Origin: Candidatus Babeliales bacterium
GTDB taxonomy: Bacteria > Babelota > Babeliae > Babelales > JABDEC01
NCBI GenBank assembly: GCA_031292305.1
Contig: JARLHJ010000035.1
Coordinates: 1 to 18,879 of the forward strand
DNA: 18,879 nucleotides
Direction of reading: 5' to 3'
A program made the translations under genes and the position numbers. Shown piece after piece: positions 1 to 8,100 of this stretch. The notes beneath the pieces are model-generated. The model was not told where the DNA came from. It made no database searches and saw nothing but the letters and a program-made list of their open reading frames with translations. Each line of letters opens with the position of its first letter. Position 1 is the first letter of the stretch.

Positions 1-422
1 GCTTGGGGATTAACTATATATCTTGCGATTTGAAAAGAACTAAGGCCAAGTACTCTAGCGGCTTCAATTTGTTCTTTACCAACTGCTGCAATCCCTGATT
101 TTACAATTTGACTAATATAAGCACTACTATTAAGTGCTATAGCATATGTAGCAGCCCAAAAGTGTGATAGATCTATCCCAATTAGAGGTAAAACATAATA
201 AAAAAATGTTATTTGAATAAGCATAGGAGTGCCACGTATAAGTATAACGTAAATAGTTATAGGAATACTTAATAGTTTACTATTTCGCGTTTGTAAAAAT
301 CCTAAAATTGTTCCTAAAATAAAACCTATAAAATAAGATACACAAGCAATTTTTATAGTTACCCAAGCACCTTTAAGTAAATAAGGTAGTGCGTAGTAAG
401 CGATAGATAAATCAAAGCCCAT
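1..422 (-). CDS. Amino-acid ABC transporter permease, HisM/GlnP type (partial, C-terminus outside window)
   Basis: Inner-membrane subunit of a polar amino-acid importer; with the binding protein upstream it probably carries arginine or a relative. The first 140 residues are visible and the frame is open to the left edge; the family is usually about 215-230 residues, so roughly the last third is missing. The sequence shows hydrophobic segments near residues 10-42, 52-62 and 70-82, the RGTPMLIQ stretch (63-70) typical of this family, and the beginning of the EAA loop that contacts the ATPase (EAARVLG at 120-126). ATG at 420-422 is preceded by TAGGA with a 5-nt gap, and that site overlaps the stop codon of the micro-ORF just upstream. 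It is the last visible gene of the argR operon; an ATPase gene probably follows outside the window (inference). Confidence 0.9.
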   Translation of the reverse strand, partial: MGFDLSIAYYALPYLLKGAWVTIKIACVSYFIGFILGTILGFLQTRNSKLLSIPITIYVILIRGTPMLIQITFFYYVLPLIGIDLSHFWAATYAIALNSSAYISQIVKSGIAAVGKEQIEAARVLGLSSFQIARYIVNPQ

Positions 423-429
423 ATTATTC

Positions 430-495
430 CTATACTAAAAGTTGATCGGAAGTATCTAAACCTCCGTTATAAGCTAAAATATTTTTTTTCTTCAT
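430..495 (-). CDS. 21-codon micro-ORF resembling the N-terminus of argininosuccinate synthase
   Basis: A short ORF lies between the binding-protein and permease genes. Its ATG (493-495) has a strong ribosome binding site, AAGGGA at 502-507 with a 6-nt gap, and its TAG (430-432) forms part of the permease's own binding site. Residues 6-16 read ILAYNGGLDTS, close to the LAYSGGLDTS ATP-pyrophosphatase loop at the start of ArgG, preceded by a lysine-rich MKKK start as in many ArgG proteins. The similarity stops after DTS; five more residues (DQLLV) precede the stop. Because ArgG belongs to arginine biosynthesis and the ORF sits in an ArgR-controlled operon, a leftover argG start is plausible. It has no arginine codon, so it is not an obvious arginine attenuator peptide. 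Translation is likely; function is unknown. Confidence 0.55.
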   Translation of the reverse strand: MKKKNILAYNGGLDTSDQLLV

Positions 496-512
496 TAATT
501 GTCCCTTGATGT

Positions 513-1283
513 TTAAAAACTTAAATGCCATTTTTTCTTAAGTGCTTCTAAGGTTCCATTTTTTTCTAATTCATTAAGCGCAGTTTGAATTTGTTCAAAT
601 AAAACAGGAAAGGATTTAGAAACAGCTAATGCATAGCTATCAGAAGTATCTAATGTTAATATATTAAATTTTTTTTCATCATATTTATCAAAATATGGTT
701 GCACGGCAGATCGTGCTGATACATATGCATAACCACGCCCATTTAATAGGGCTAAAAATGATTCAGCAGGAGTTGATAAACGCTTTAAAATAATATCTTC
801 TTGCTTAGCCATAAAGCTTTCGGCTGTGTATCCATCATTAACTATTACTTCTTTGCCTTTTAAATCACTAAGACTTTTAGGTGATTCTTTTGCTAAAGTA
901 ATTGCAACAAGCGGGTCATTTGTTAGAAATGGTTTAGTAAAAAAAACTAGTCTGCTACGTTGCTCAGTTGGTGTCATTGCAGCAGCAATCATATTAATTC
1001 TACCTGATTGTGTTTCTACCAATAAAGAATCAAAAGCCATATCTTTAAAAACTATTTCTTTTTGGAGCTGTTTACCAATTGCATTCATGAGATCGATTTC
1101 AAAACCTACAATTTCACCATCTATTTTATATTCAAAAGGTGGAAGACTAGCATTTGTGCCAACAATTAAAAGATTCTGATTTTCATTTAATGTGCTTTTA
1201 GATTTATAAAAATAAATAAAAACACCTGCTGCAAAAATAGTAGCTGCCAATAATTTAAATATAATCTTTTTCATATTTTTCAT
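513..1283 (-). CDS. Amino-acid ABC transporter substrate-binding protein (SBP_bac_3 family), probably arginine
   Basis: Extracytoplasmic receptor that binds an amino acid and delivers it to the permease. An N-terminal hydrophobic segment of about 20 residues is followed by the typical opening VGTNASLPPFEY, the GFEIDLMNAIGK segment and the ligand-gripping TPTEQR stretch, whose arginine (about residue 109) normally holds the substrate carboxylate. No lipobox cysteine is seen, so it is either membrane-tethered by the N-terminal helix or processed by signal peptidase I. Length (256 residues) is normal. The ATG at 1281-1283 is preferred because AAGGA (1290-1294) lies 6 nt upstream; an ATG at 1287-1289 abuts that site and would overlap the argR stop as ATGA. 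Arginine specificity is inferred from linkage to argR, as in the chlamydial ArtJ system. Glutamine or histidine are alternatives. Confidence 0.9.
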   Translation of the reverse strand: MKNMKKIIFKLLAATIFAAGVFIYFYKSKSTLNENQNLLIVGTNASLPPFEYKIDGEIVGFEIDLMNAIGKQLQKEIVFKDMAFDSLLVETQSGRINMIAAAMTPTEQRSRLVFFTKPFLTNDPLVAITLAKESPKSLSDLKGKEVIVNDGYTAESFMAKQEDIILKRLSTPAESFLALLNGRGYAYVSARSAVQPYFDKYDEKKFNILTLDTSDSYALAVSKSFPVLFEQIQTALNELEKNGTLEALKKKWHLSF

Positions 1284-1285
1284 GA

Positions 1286-1744
1286 TCATTCCTTATGTTT
1301 TTTAAAAAATAAAATCTTGCAAATTTCATTAAAAACTTTTTTAATATCTTTTGTAGATTTGGGTGCTATAAATACAATGTTTTCACCTGCAAGAGTTCCC
1401 AAGATTTCAACTTTATCTTGTTGTGAATCCAAATAGTCTCCAACAAAAGCTGCAATTGCAGGAATGGTGTTAACTACAATTAGTGATTCGTTAAATTTAA
1501 TATCTATAATTGCGAGCCTTAAGATTTCACGGCTGGCATCAATTGATTTTTCTTCGTAAATTAATTTTCCATCAACCAAGCTTTTGGTAATGCCTAGTTT
1601 TAATAAATCGCGAGAAACAATTGATTGATTAGCATCAATACCATATTTTTCAGTTATCATCGTTACTAAAGTTTGTTGATCTTCAATTGCATTTTCTTTA
1701 ATTAATTTTTTGATAGCTTCTTGTCTTAATTTTACTTTATCCAT
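1286..1744 (-). CDS. argR: Arginine repressor ArgR
   Basis: Arginine-responsive transcription factor that acts as a hexamer in the cytoplasm. The N-terminal winged helix contains the recognition helix NQSIVSRDLLKLG (residues 39-51), and the C-terminal oligomerisation/arginine domain contains GTLAGEN (116-122), matching the family's GTIAGDD. The two aspartates that usually contact arginine appear as Glu121 and Asn122. Length from this start is 152 residues, the normal family size. The ATG at 1742-1744 is chosen because AAAGGA lies 5 nt upstream; an in-frame ATG at 1774 lies inside an operator palindrome and has no such site. It is the first gene of an operon with the binding protein and permease. 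Two ARG boxes at its promoter indicate autorepression and control of the transporter. Confidence 0.93.
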   Translation of the reverse strand: MDKVKLRQEAIKKLIKENAIEDQQTLVTMITEKYGIDANQSIVSRDLLKLGITKSLVDGKLIYEEKSIDASREILRLAIIDIKFNESLIVVNTIPAIAAFVGDYLDSQQDKVEILGTLAGENIVFIAPKSTKDIKKVFNEICKILFFKKHKE

Positions 1745-1757
1745 TATCTTCCTTTGT

Positions 1758-1775
1758 TTTGAATAAATATTCATT
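1758..1775 (-). promoter_or_regulatory. ARG box 2 (ArgR operator, leader-proximal)
   Basis: The core TGAATAAATATTCA at 1760-1773 is a perfect palindrome in the form TGAAT-4 nt-ATTCA, which matches the known ArgR operator core. It lies in the expected 5' leader of argR, centred 22 bp from the second box, close to the roughly 21-bp spacing of paired ARG boxes in E. coli. Confidence 0.85.
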
Positions 1776-1779
1776 ATAT

Positions 1780-1797
1780 TATGAATAATAATTCATT
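1780..1797 (-). promoter_or_regulatory. ARG box 1 (ArgR operator over the -10)
   Basis: The core TGAATAATAATTCA at 1782-1795 is a second perfect TGAAT-4 nt-ATTCA palindrome. It covers the predicted -10 hexamer of the argR promoter (1785-1790), so a bound ArgR hexamer would exclude RNA polymerase. Confidence 0.87.
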
Positions 1798-1813
1798 ATT
1801 GGATAAAAAGCAA
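1785..1813 (-). promoter_or_regulatory. Promoter of argR and the transporter operon
   Basis: On the minus strand, TTGCTT (1808-1813) and TATTAT (1785-1790) are separated by exactly 17 nt, a good sigma-70-type arrangement. The predicted start site near 1778 gives a leader of about 34 nt that contains ARG box 2. Confidence 0.65.
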
Positions 1814-1959
1814 GGGTCTGAGATATAAAATTGTTTATTTTATGATTAATTTAATTTTTACAGGTTCAGTAGCTTAAACTAGATACCGAACATTTGATTT
1901 ATTTCTATTTGGCAAATCTATTGAATTTATGGTCTTAAATAAGATATCCTTAATATATA

Positions 1960-1965
1960 TATAAT
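1960..1965 (+). promoter_or_regulatory. Candidate -10 element for the WD40-like gene
   Basis: A perfect TATAAT lies 21 nt before the ATG at 1987, leaving a short leader that contains the GGAGAG ribosome binding site. No convincing -35 was found at 16-18 nt, so the call is tentative. Confidence 0.35.
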
Positions 1966-1986
1966 TTTACAGTCGGAGAGAGTATT

Positions 1987-3921
1987 ATGAATTTATTAAA
2001 AACTTTTTTTATATTAACAATTTTTCTAGAAGGTATTATGTATTGTGCTGAGCCAGCGAGTGCAGCTTCAAGTTCTGATGTGAAAATGGCCAATACACAA
2101 GAAAAACTTAGTAAAAAAAGAAAAGAAAGAGATGAAGAACAAAAACCGGCCACTAATATATTTTTAGTAAATAGAGCTTTATTAATCGGAAAAGTTCAAG
2201 TCATAAAAAATGAATTAAAAAAATTAGCATATATGAGTAATAATAAATTTATTAGAAATTTTTTAGGGACTTTAATTGAAGATGCTGAAAAATTTGGAGT
2301 TTCAAACAATGAAGAATTATTTGAACAATTAAATGTTATTGTGAATAAATTAAACGAAATTAAATCTATACGTGGCATCACGGAAAATGATATTTCAAAA
2401 ATAAACGAAGTTCAGGAAAAAATAAATTCAGTACAAGCTATTTACATAAAAAATATTGATCTTTCTCATTTTAGAAAAAAAGATGAAGAAGAACAAAAAA
2501 TGCAAGATGAAGAAAATCATCTTAAAGAAACATTAAATCTTTCTGACTCAGAAGCTTTTACTCAAGAATCATTTATAGATTTAATTACAAGACAACAAAA
2601 GAAGAATTTGCCTTATGTTTTAGCACGTGTAGAAACAATGTATGGCATTCATTATTTTGATGCTCATAGTTTAAATAATTATATGTTTGATAAATATCCT
2701 ATTTATCCTGCTCAAGGTAAATGGGGAATTAGGGATAATTTTGTATTGCATAAAAAGGGCAATGATCAAGGTTTTATGATTGTCGAAGATATTTTAAATA
2801 GAAGTCCATTAATAATTGATAAGATTAATTACTTTACAATTAATTCATTAAAAGATTCCGAATTTAAATATTTAAGTTCATTTAATGAACTAATAACTGA
2901 TAAGAAAATACAAAAATATTTTTATTATAATTATGATTATCTTTATACACCAGATAAGGTATTTACTATCGCACAAGACAAAGAAATTGATATATCACTT
3001 GATTTTATTAAGTGGTTGCCAGATGGTACAAAAATTGCCTTTACTGCAAATAGTAAAATTACAATATTAGATATAAATACGGGCCAAATTATAAGAAAAA
3101 TTAACAGTAAAGACAAGCAAATAAGATTTGATTTTTCGCCTGATAGTTCACAAATTGTTTTTACAAATGGTGATTCAATAGATGTTATGGATATATACAA
3201 TGGAAATTTGATAAAATCTATAAGCCCATACTTACCAGAAGATTATGTCGGAAGAAATAGAAACCAAATCCACTCTATTTTTTATTTACCAGGAATTGAT
3301 CCAAAAGTTATTACTAAGTTTCATAATAGTATACGGGCTTGGAGTTTAAATACAAAAGAGTTAAAAGTAATTATTTATAACCATTCTGTATTTTCTCCGA
3401 AAGTAGCAATTTCAGATGATTATTCAAAGATAGCATTCTTTGTAAAAAGAGATGCCAATTATATGGTTCAATCTGAAATTTTAATTTTAGATTCAAATCA
3501 GTTACAAAATATTCTTAAAGAGATAAAGGTGGATACCTTATCATATCATGAGATTATTTTTTCTCCTGATAACTCTAGGATATCAACAGTTGATGTTGGA
3601 TTAGATATGAATAATTACTTTGGAAAGCCTTTTTGTGAACAGGTTAATATAATTAAATTAATAACTAGGGATTATGAGACCGGCAGAATAATTAAGGATT
3701 TAAAAATTAATATTAAAGATTTTTATATCATGAATTTTTCTACCGATGCATCTAAAATCAGTAGTGTAAGTAAGATTTTTGATGCAAATAATGGCAAAGA
3801 AATTGGTAATTTACTAAGTAAATCTTACTTGCAAGCATGGTCAAAAGATAGTTCCAAATTTGCAGGCATAGTTTATGACGAGCAACGAAAAAAATATAAT
3901 CTTGAAATATATGAAATTTAA
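1987..3921 (+). CDS. Exported protein with N-terminal helical region and C-terminal WD40-like beta-propeller
   Basis: Probably a secreted or envelope protein that binds a partner through a beta-propeller; no enzymatic motif is visible. The start carries a signal peptide (hydrophobic residues about 6-19, likely cleavage after YC or the ASA near residue 27). A highly charged segment containing KKRK (43-46) follows, then a helical, coiled-coil-like region to about residue 190. From about residue 335 on there are at least five degenerate blade motifs of the form FSPD(S/N)S(Q/R)I followed by (I/V)xDxxxGxxI, for example FSPDSSQIVF and FSPDNSRIST. The ribosome binding site GGAGAG precedes the ATG. 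It diverges from argR and appears to be a single-gene unit. The blade repeats are clear; ligand and location are unknown. Confidence 0.85.
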   Translation: MNLLKTFFILTIFLEGIMYCAEPASAASSSDVKMANTQEKLSKKRKERDEEQKPATNIFLVNRALLIGKVQVIKNELKKLAYMSNNKFIRNFLGTLIEDAEKFGVSNNEELFEQLNVIVNKLNEIKSIRGITENDISKINEVQEKINSVQAIYIKNIDLSHFRKKDEEEQKMQDEENHLKETLNLSDSEAFTQESFIDLITRQQKKNLPYVLARVETMYGIHYFDAHSLNNYMFDKYPIYPAQGKWGIRDNFVLHKKGNDQGFMIVEDILNRSPLIIDKINYFTINSLKDSEFKYLSSFNELITDKKIQKYFYYNYDYLYTPDKVFTIAQDKEIDISLDFIKWLPDGTKIAFTANSKITILDINTGQIIRKINSKDKQIRFDFSPDSSQIVFTNGDSIDVMDIYNGNLIKSISPYLPEDYVGRNRNQIHSIFYLPGIDPKVITKFHNSIRAWSLNTKELKVIIYNHSVFSPKVAISDDYSKIAFFVKRDANYMVQSEILILDSNQLQNILKEIKVDTLSYHEIIFSPDNSRISTVDVGLDMNNYFGKPFCEQVNIIKLITRDYETGRIIKDLKINIKDFYIMNFSTDASKISSVSKIFDANNGKEIGNLLSKSYLQAWSKDSSKFAGIVYDEQRKKYNLEIYEI

Positions 3922-3924
3922 ATT

Positions 3925-3947
3925 ATATAAGTAACTTATAATTTTTA
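3925..3947 (+). terminator. Weak hairpin after the WD40-like gene
   Basis: TATAAG-TAA-CTTATA forms a 6-bp AT-rich stem followed by ATTTTTAA just after the stop codon. It could end transcription of the upstream gene, but the stem has only one G-C pair. Confidence 0.3.
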
Positions 3948-4007
3948 ATATTATAGATTACTTATCAGCGTACTTTTCTAATCAAGCAATAATTATCAAA
4001 TCAAATA

Positions 4008-4040
4008 TTAAAAATACCCCGGAACATTAGTGACCGGGAT
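4008..4040 (-). terminator. Rho-independent terminator of the ankyrin gene
   Basis: Read on the minus strand, ATCCCGG pairs with CCGGGGT across an 11-nt loop (plus-strand arms 4034-4040 and 4016-4022; one G-U pair), followed by ATTTTT. It lies 27 nt past the stop codon of the ankyrin gene. Confidence 0.7.
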
Positions 4041-4066
4041 ATTAAAATATTCAATAAAAAAATATG

Positions 4067-4942
4067 TTATAATTTCATAAATGGTTTAAATAGCTCAAAT
4101 ATTTGTATGTCTTTTTTATCATTTTCATCATTTTCTAAAAGGTTTTTAAGAATTGCTGGCCTTTTAAGATAAGCTTCATAGCTTCTTTGAATATCCGAGA
4201 CTTTCGAAGAAACATCAATTCCGGGAGACATTAAAAGTTCTCTTATCACTTCTACATTACGTAAATACATAGCAATATTCAAAGCTGTCTCACCATTTTT
4301 ATTAAAAGCATTAACTTTGACTTTTGCTTTTATCAGTTCTTTTACTGCGCCTGCATGACCATTTTTAGCAGCTTCTACAAGAGCTATACGACCAAAATTA
4401 TCTTGATAGTTAACATTGGCGCCAGCGTCTATAAGTTCTTTCATCACGTCTGAATGACCATTCTTAGAAGCTCTTATAAGAGCTACATCGCGTTTTTCAT
4501 TAAAATAGTTAATATCCATAAAATAACATTTACTATAATCTCGCTTGTCAGACCCAAGAACTGGCAACAGAGCTTTTACCATATCTTTATGACCTTTTTC
4601 AGCGGCATCTTCAAGAGCATAACAATAACGTTCTTTAATATCAGCTCCAGCTTCTATTAGTTTATGAGCTATTTTTACATAGTTATTCTTAGCAGCTAAT
4701 TCAAGAGCATCTCTTAAATCATATTCACTAAAACTTTTTGCCAGGGGTTGGGCTAGTATCTTAGAAACCTTATCTTCATTATTCTGAGTTATAACTTCCA
4801 TTAAAGTTTTTTTTAATTCTTCAGGCAACATTTCAGAGTAATCTTTTGTAATTGGTGAATTTATAGTTGATTCCATTTTTGCAACATGAGAGTGAAGGGG
4901 GCCAGCTAATAATAACAAGTAAAATGTATACATTATTTTCAT
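4067..4942 (-). CDS. Exported ankyrin-repeat protein
   Basis: Ankyrin repeats form an elongated protein-binding surface and, in intracellular bacteria, are often found in proteins delivered to the host. This 291-residue protein begins with a signal peptide (hydrophobic core about residues 5-14). Five ankyrin units can be read: about 76-105 (ALELAAKNNYVKIAHKLIEAGAD), 107-136, 150-182 (ALIRASKNGHSDVMKELIDAGANVN), 183-215 and 217-247. The C-terminal 40 residues are charged and helical. The start is chosen by AAAAGG (4951-4956), 8 nt ahead of the ATG. It has its own terminator and is separated by about 180 nt from the next gene upstream. Sec-type export is clear from the sequence; a host target is inference. 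Confidence 0.88.
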   Translation of the reverse strand: MKIMYTFYLLLLAGPLHSHVAKMESTINSPITKDYSEMLPEELKKTLMEVITQNNEDKVSKILAQPLAKSFSEYDLRDALELAAKNNYVKIAHKLIEAGADIKERYCYALEDAAEKGHKDMVKALLPVLGSDKRDYSKCYFMDINYFNEKRDVALIRASKNGHSDVMKELIDAGANVNYQDNFGRIALVEAAKNGHAGAVKELIKAKVKVNAFNKNGETALNIAMYLRNVEVIRELLMSPGIDVSSKVSDIQRSYEAYLKRPAILKNLLENDENDKKDIQIFELFKPFMKL

Positions 4943-5072
4943 ATATTTAACCTTTTCAATTAGTAATTAAAGCAATTTGAAGTTTTTTGTGTAATGTTTA
5001 GCAATCACTAATAGCTTATTATATGACTAGTCTGGCGTCAACCGCCCCGAAGCTTTTAAAGCCTATTGTTAG

Positions 5073-5102
5073 AGGTAGATCTGACTAAAATTAGATCTAC
5101 CT
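5073..5102. repeat. 10-bp perfect inverted repeat between the ankyrin and glycine-rich genes
   Basis: AGGTAGATCT (5073-5082) and AGATCTACCT (5093-5102) are perfect complements around a 10-nt spacer, 24 nt past the stop of the glycine-rich gene. There is no T-run on the minus strand, so it is not a classical terminator. It could protect the 3' end of that mRNA or be a protein site. Confidence 0.55.
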
Positions 5103-5126
5103 ACTTTCTCAAGAACTTTAATAATT

Positions 5127-8100
5127 TTATCTTGAGTATTTTTGGAATAACGAAAGCATAAACGTATCTTTTATTATTTTATTTTTTACAATGACTGTTA
5201 CATTTTTTGATACAACCTTATTGTTTTTATCTGAGATGATAACATTATAAGAGGTTGTTTTATTTGGTTTTACTACATATTTTGATGGTGATGTTATATT
5301 ATTCGCAACAAAACCATCTGACCAAGTAGCTTTATAAGGTGGAGTTCCTCCATTAAATTCAACTTCTAACGTAGAAGATTGGCAAGAAGTAATTACATTT
5401 GGATTAGCATCAAAAGAAGTAATTTTAATTTTTGGTGTTGATCTTACTGTAACAGTCACATCATTAGATGTTGCATGGTTTCCATTAACATCCGTAATTG
5501 TAACATTGTAAGTAGTTGTACTATCGGGTGTTACAGTTTGTGTAGCTGGTGAGGTAACATTATTATTTATTGTACCATCAGACCAAGTAGCTTTATAAGG
5601 TGCAGTTCCACCAGTAAATTTAACAGTTAATTGAGATGCGCCCCCAGCATTTATCGAAGTTGGATTTGCGTTGAAAGCAATTATTTTAGGCCTGCTAGGT
5701 CTTCCCTTAACGGTTACTATGACATTGCTTGATGTAGCACTTTTATTATTTGCGTCAGTAATTGTTACATTGTATGAAGTTGTATTATCGGGTGAAACAA
5801 TATGTGTAGCTGGTGATGTAATATTATTATTTATTGTACCATCAGACCAAGTAGCTCTATAAGGTGCAGTTCCACCGGCAAATTCAACAATTAATTGAGA
5901 TGTGTCGCCAGCATTTATGGAAGTTGGATTTGCGTTGAAAGCAATTATTCTAGGGCTATTAGGTTTTGCATTAACAGTCACTGTGACATTGCTTGATGTA
6001 GCACTTTTATTATTTGCGTCAGTAATTTTTACATGATAAGAAGTTGTGCTATTGGGTGTTACGACATATGTAGCTGGTGATGTAATATTATTATCTATAG
6101 TACCATCTGACCATGTTGCAGTATAAGGGGCAGTTCCACCGCTAAATGTAGCTGTTAAAGTTGATGATTGACCTCTAGTAATTGAATTTGGATTTGCATT
6201 AAATGATGTTATTGTAGGAGCTGGATAACCTAAGAAATTAAATTGCACAAATGTAGGACTTCCAATCGGTAAGTATGAGATTGAATAATTAGGAGTTGCT
6301 CCTGTAAATGACACAGAATTAAAAGTTCCTGTAATACCACTAGAAGTGAGTATTGTATATGTTCCAGGCAAAGCGTTTGGATCTAAATCTATTTCCAGTG
6401 TGCCTGCTAATGTTGCGGGACCTGTAACAGAAACTAAAGATGTGCCAATCGAATTGATTCCAATATGTACAAGGCTTCCTAAAGTATTGTTAATTAGATC
6501 TGCTGGATTTAAAGTTAAACCACCAAGCGAGAGCGTTCCTCCAGCGTCAGGAGAAATTGTTCCAGAATTGACATAGACACTTCCAGTCAAAGTTCCAGTA
6601 CCGCTTAATGTTCCGCGCTGTGAACTAAAACCAATATTTCTGCAAACAAACATTGATGCTGAATTGATTAATCCATTTATTTTAAAATTCGCATTGTTTA
6701 CAGTAATATTTCCCTGATAATCGGTTGTTCCATTGTAAATAATAGTTCCGTTTCCTCGTACAAAAACAGAAGTTCCTCCTAAGCCAAAACTAGTGTCATC
6801 AGTAAATGCTACTTGCTCGCCGAGTGTTAAAAGATCACTAACATCGTTTGCCATTAGTGTTAAAGAAGAACCTGAGCGTAGGAAAATACTATTTCCCAAT
6901 GCTGATCCATCTAAACCATCAGAACCTCCTCCAGAGCCGCCAGTTCCATGAGTTCCCGCTTGGGTTGTATTATTTGTTGTATTAAAAGTGGTTGGAATTC
7001 CAGATAATGCTTGTATCGTAAAATTCAAATTGCTATCGACAAAGATAGCTCCCCCAAGACCACTTCCACCGCCACCGCCACCGCCGCCAAAACCAGATCC
7101 ATAATTATTAGAACCTATTCCCCCAGAACCTCCACCAAGATTTCCTATATCGGATCCGCCTAAAGAGGTTGTGCCATTAGATGGGCCACCACCTGCACCG
7201 CCACCACCGCCAAGAGAATTTCCGCCATTAGCAGGTGTTGTGCCAGATTGATTAACTCCTCCGCCACCGCCGCCACCGCCAAGTCCGCCTGATCCACCTT
7301 GTACAGTATAATCTGTATCAGAAGCACCAGTGCCAGCTCCTCCGCCACCGCCGCCACCATAGCCACCGCTTCCTGCGTGTCCATCAACTCCATTTGTAGA
7401 ACTTGTAATAACGATTCCACCACCGCCGCCGCCAGCTCCGTCACCACCATTTCCACCAGATGGGACAGAACTACCTCCTGGTGCAATATTGCCTTGGGCT
7501 GTAGATCCGTTGGATCCTAAACTTCCACCGCCGCCACCGCCAGCAGTAATTCCAGCACCACCACCGCCCCCGCCAGCAGTATTTCCTCCACTATTACCAC
7601 CTGCACCTGAACCGGCAGTAATTGCAAGACCGTAGCCATTTCCATCCTGTCCTGAATTTTGGTCCGAACCGCCATTGCCTAAATTTGTGAGTGTTCCTAT
7701 TGTAGCGCGAGATCCTATTCCACCGCCGCCGCCGCCACCACCGCCACGCATATCATTGGTTGAAAGAGTTACATCACCACCATTTCCACCAAAACCGCCA
7801 CCTCCCGCGCCTCCTGTGCTGTTAGTGGTTGTAATAGAGCCACCATTTCCGCTAAAGCCACCGCCACCAGCACCACCTTCATTGCCTGTAGGTGATGAGA
7901 TGCTAAAATAATTTCCGCCATTGCCACCAATTGCAGTACAATTGTTTATTAATACATTCATTAAAATAATTGAAGGATTTGAACCATTTAAAAAGAATTG
8001 AGGTGCATAAATAGCACCTCCTGCACCCATGCCACCACCACCGCCTGAAATTCCGTCTCCACCATTGCCGCCTTTAGAAGATAGATTTTGAAAAATCATG

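Noticed and set aside
826-1179. 117-residue plus-strand ORF opposite the binding protein
   Set aside because: Shadow of a well-supported gene on the other strand; composition is that of antisense translation.
2035-2050. Lipobox at the cysteine near residue 20 of the WD40-like protein
   Set aside because: The residues before the cysteine (GIMYC) do not fit the usual small-residue lipobox; signal peptidase I cleavage is more likely.
7160-7486. Ala/Val-rich ORF on the minus strand
   Set aside because: An alternative frame of the low-complexity glycine-coding DNA; no start signals.
7675-7911. Proline-rich ORF on the plus strand
   Set aside because: It is the antisense of the glycine-rich block (CCN read from GGN codons) and has no ribosome binding site.
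6905-8075. Possible CRISPR-like or regular tandem array
   Set aside because: The repeated triplets have no constant unit or spacer length and lie inside one open reading frame.
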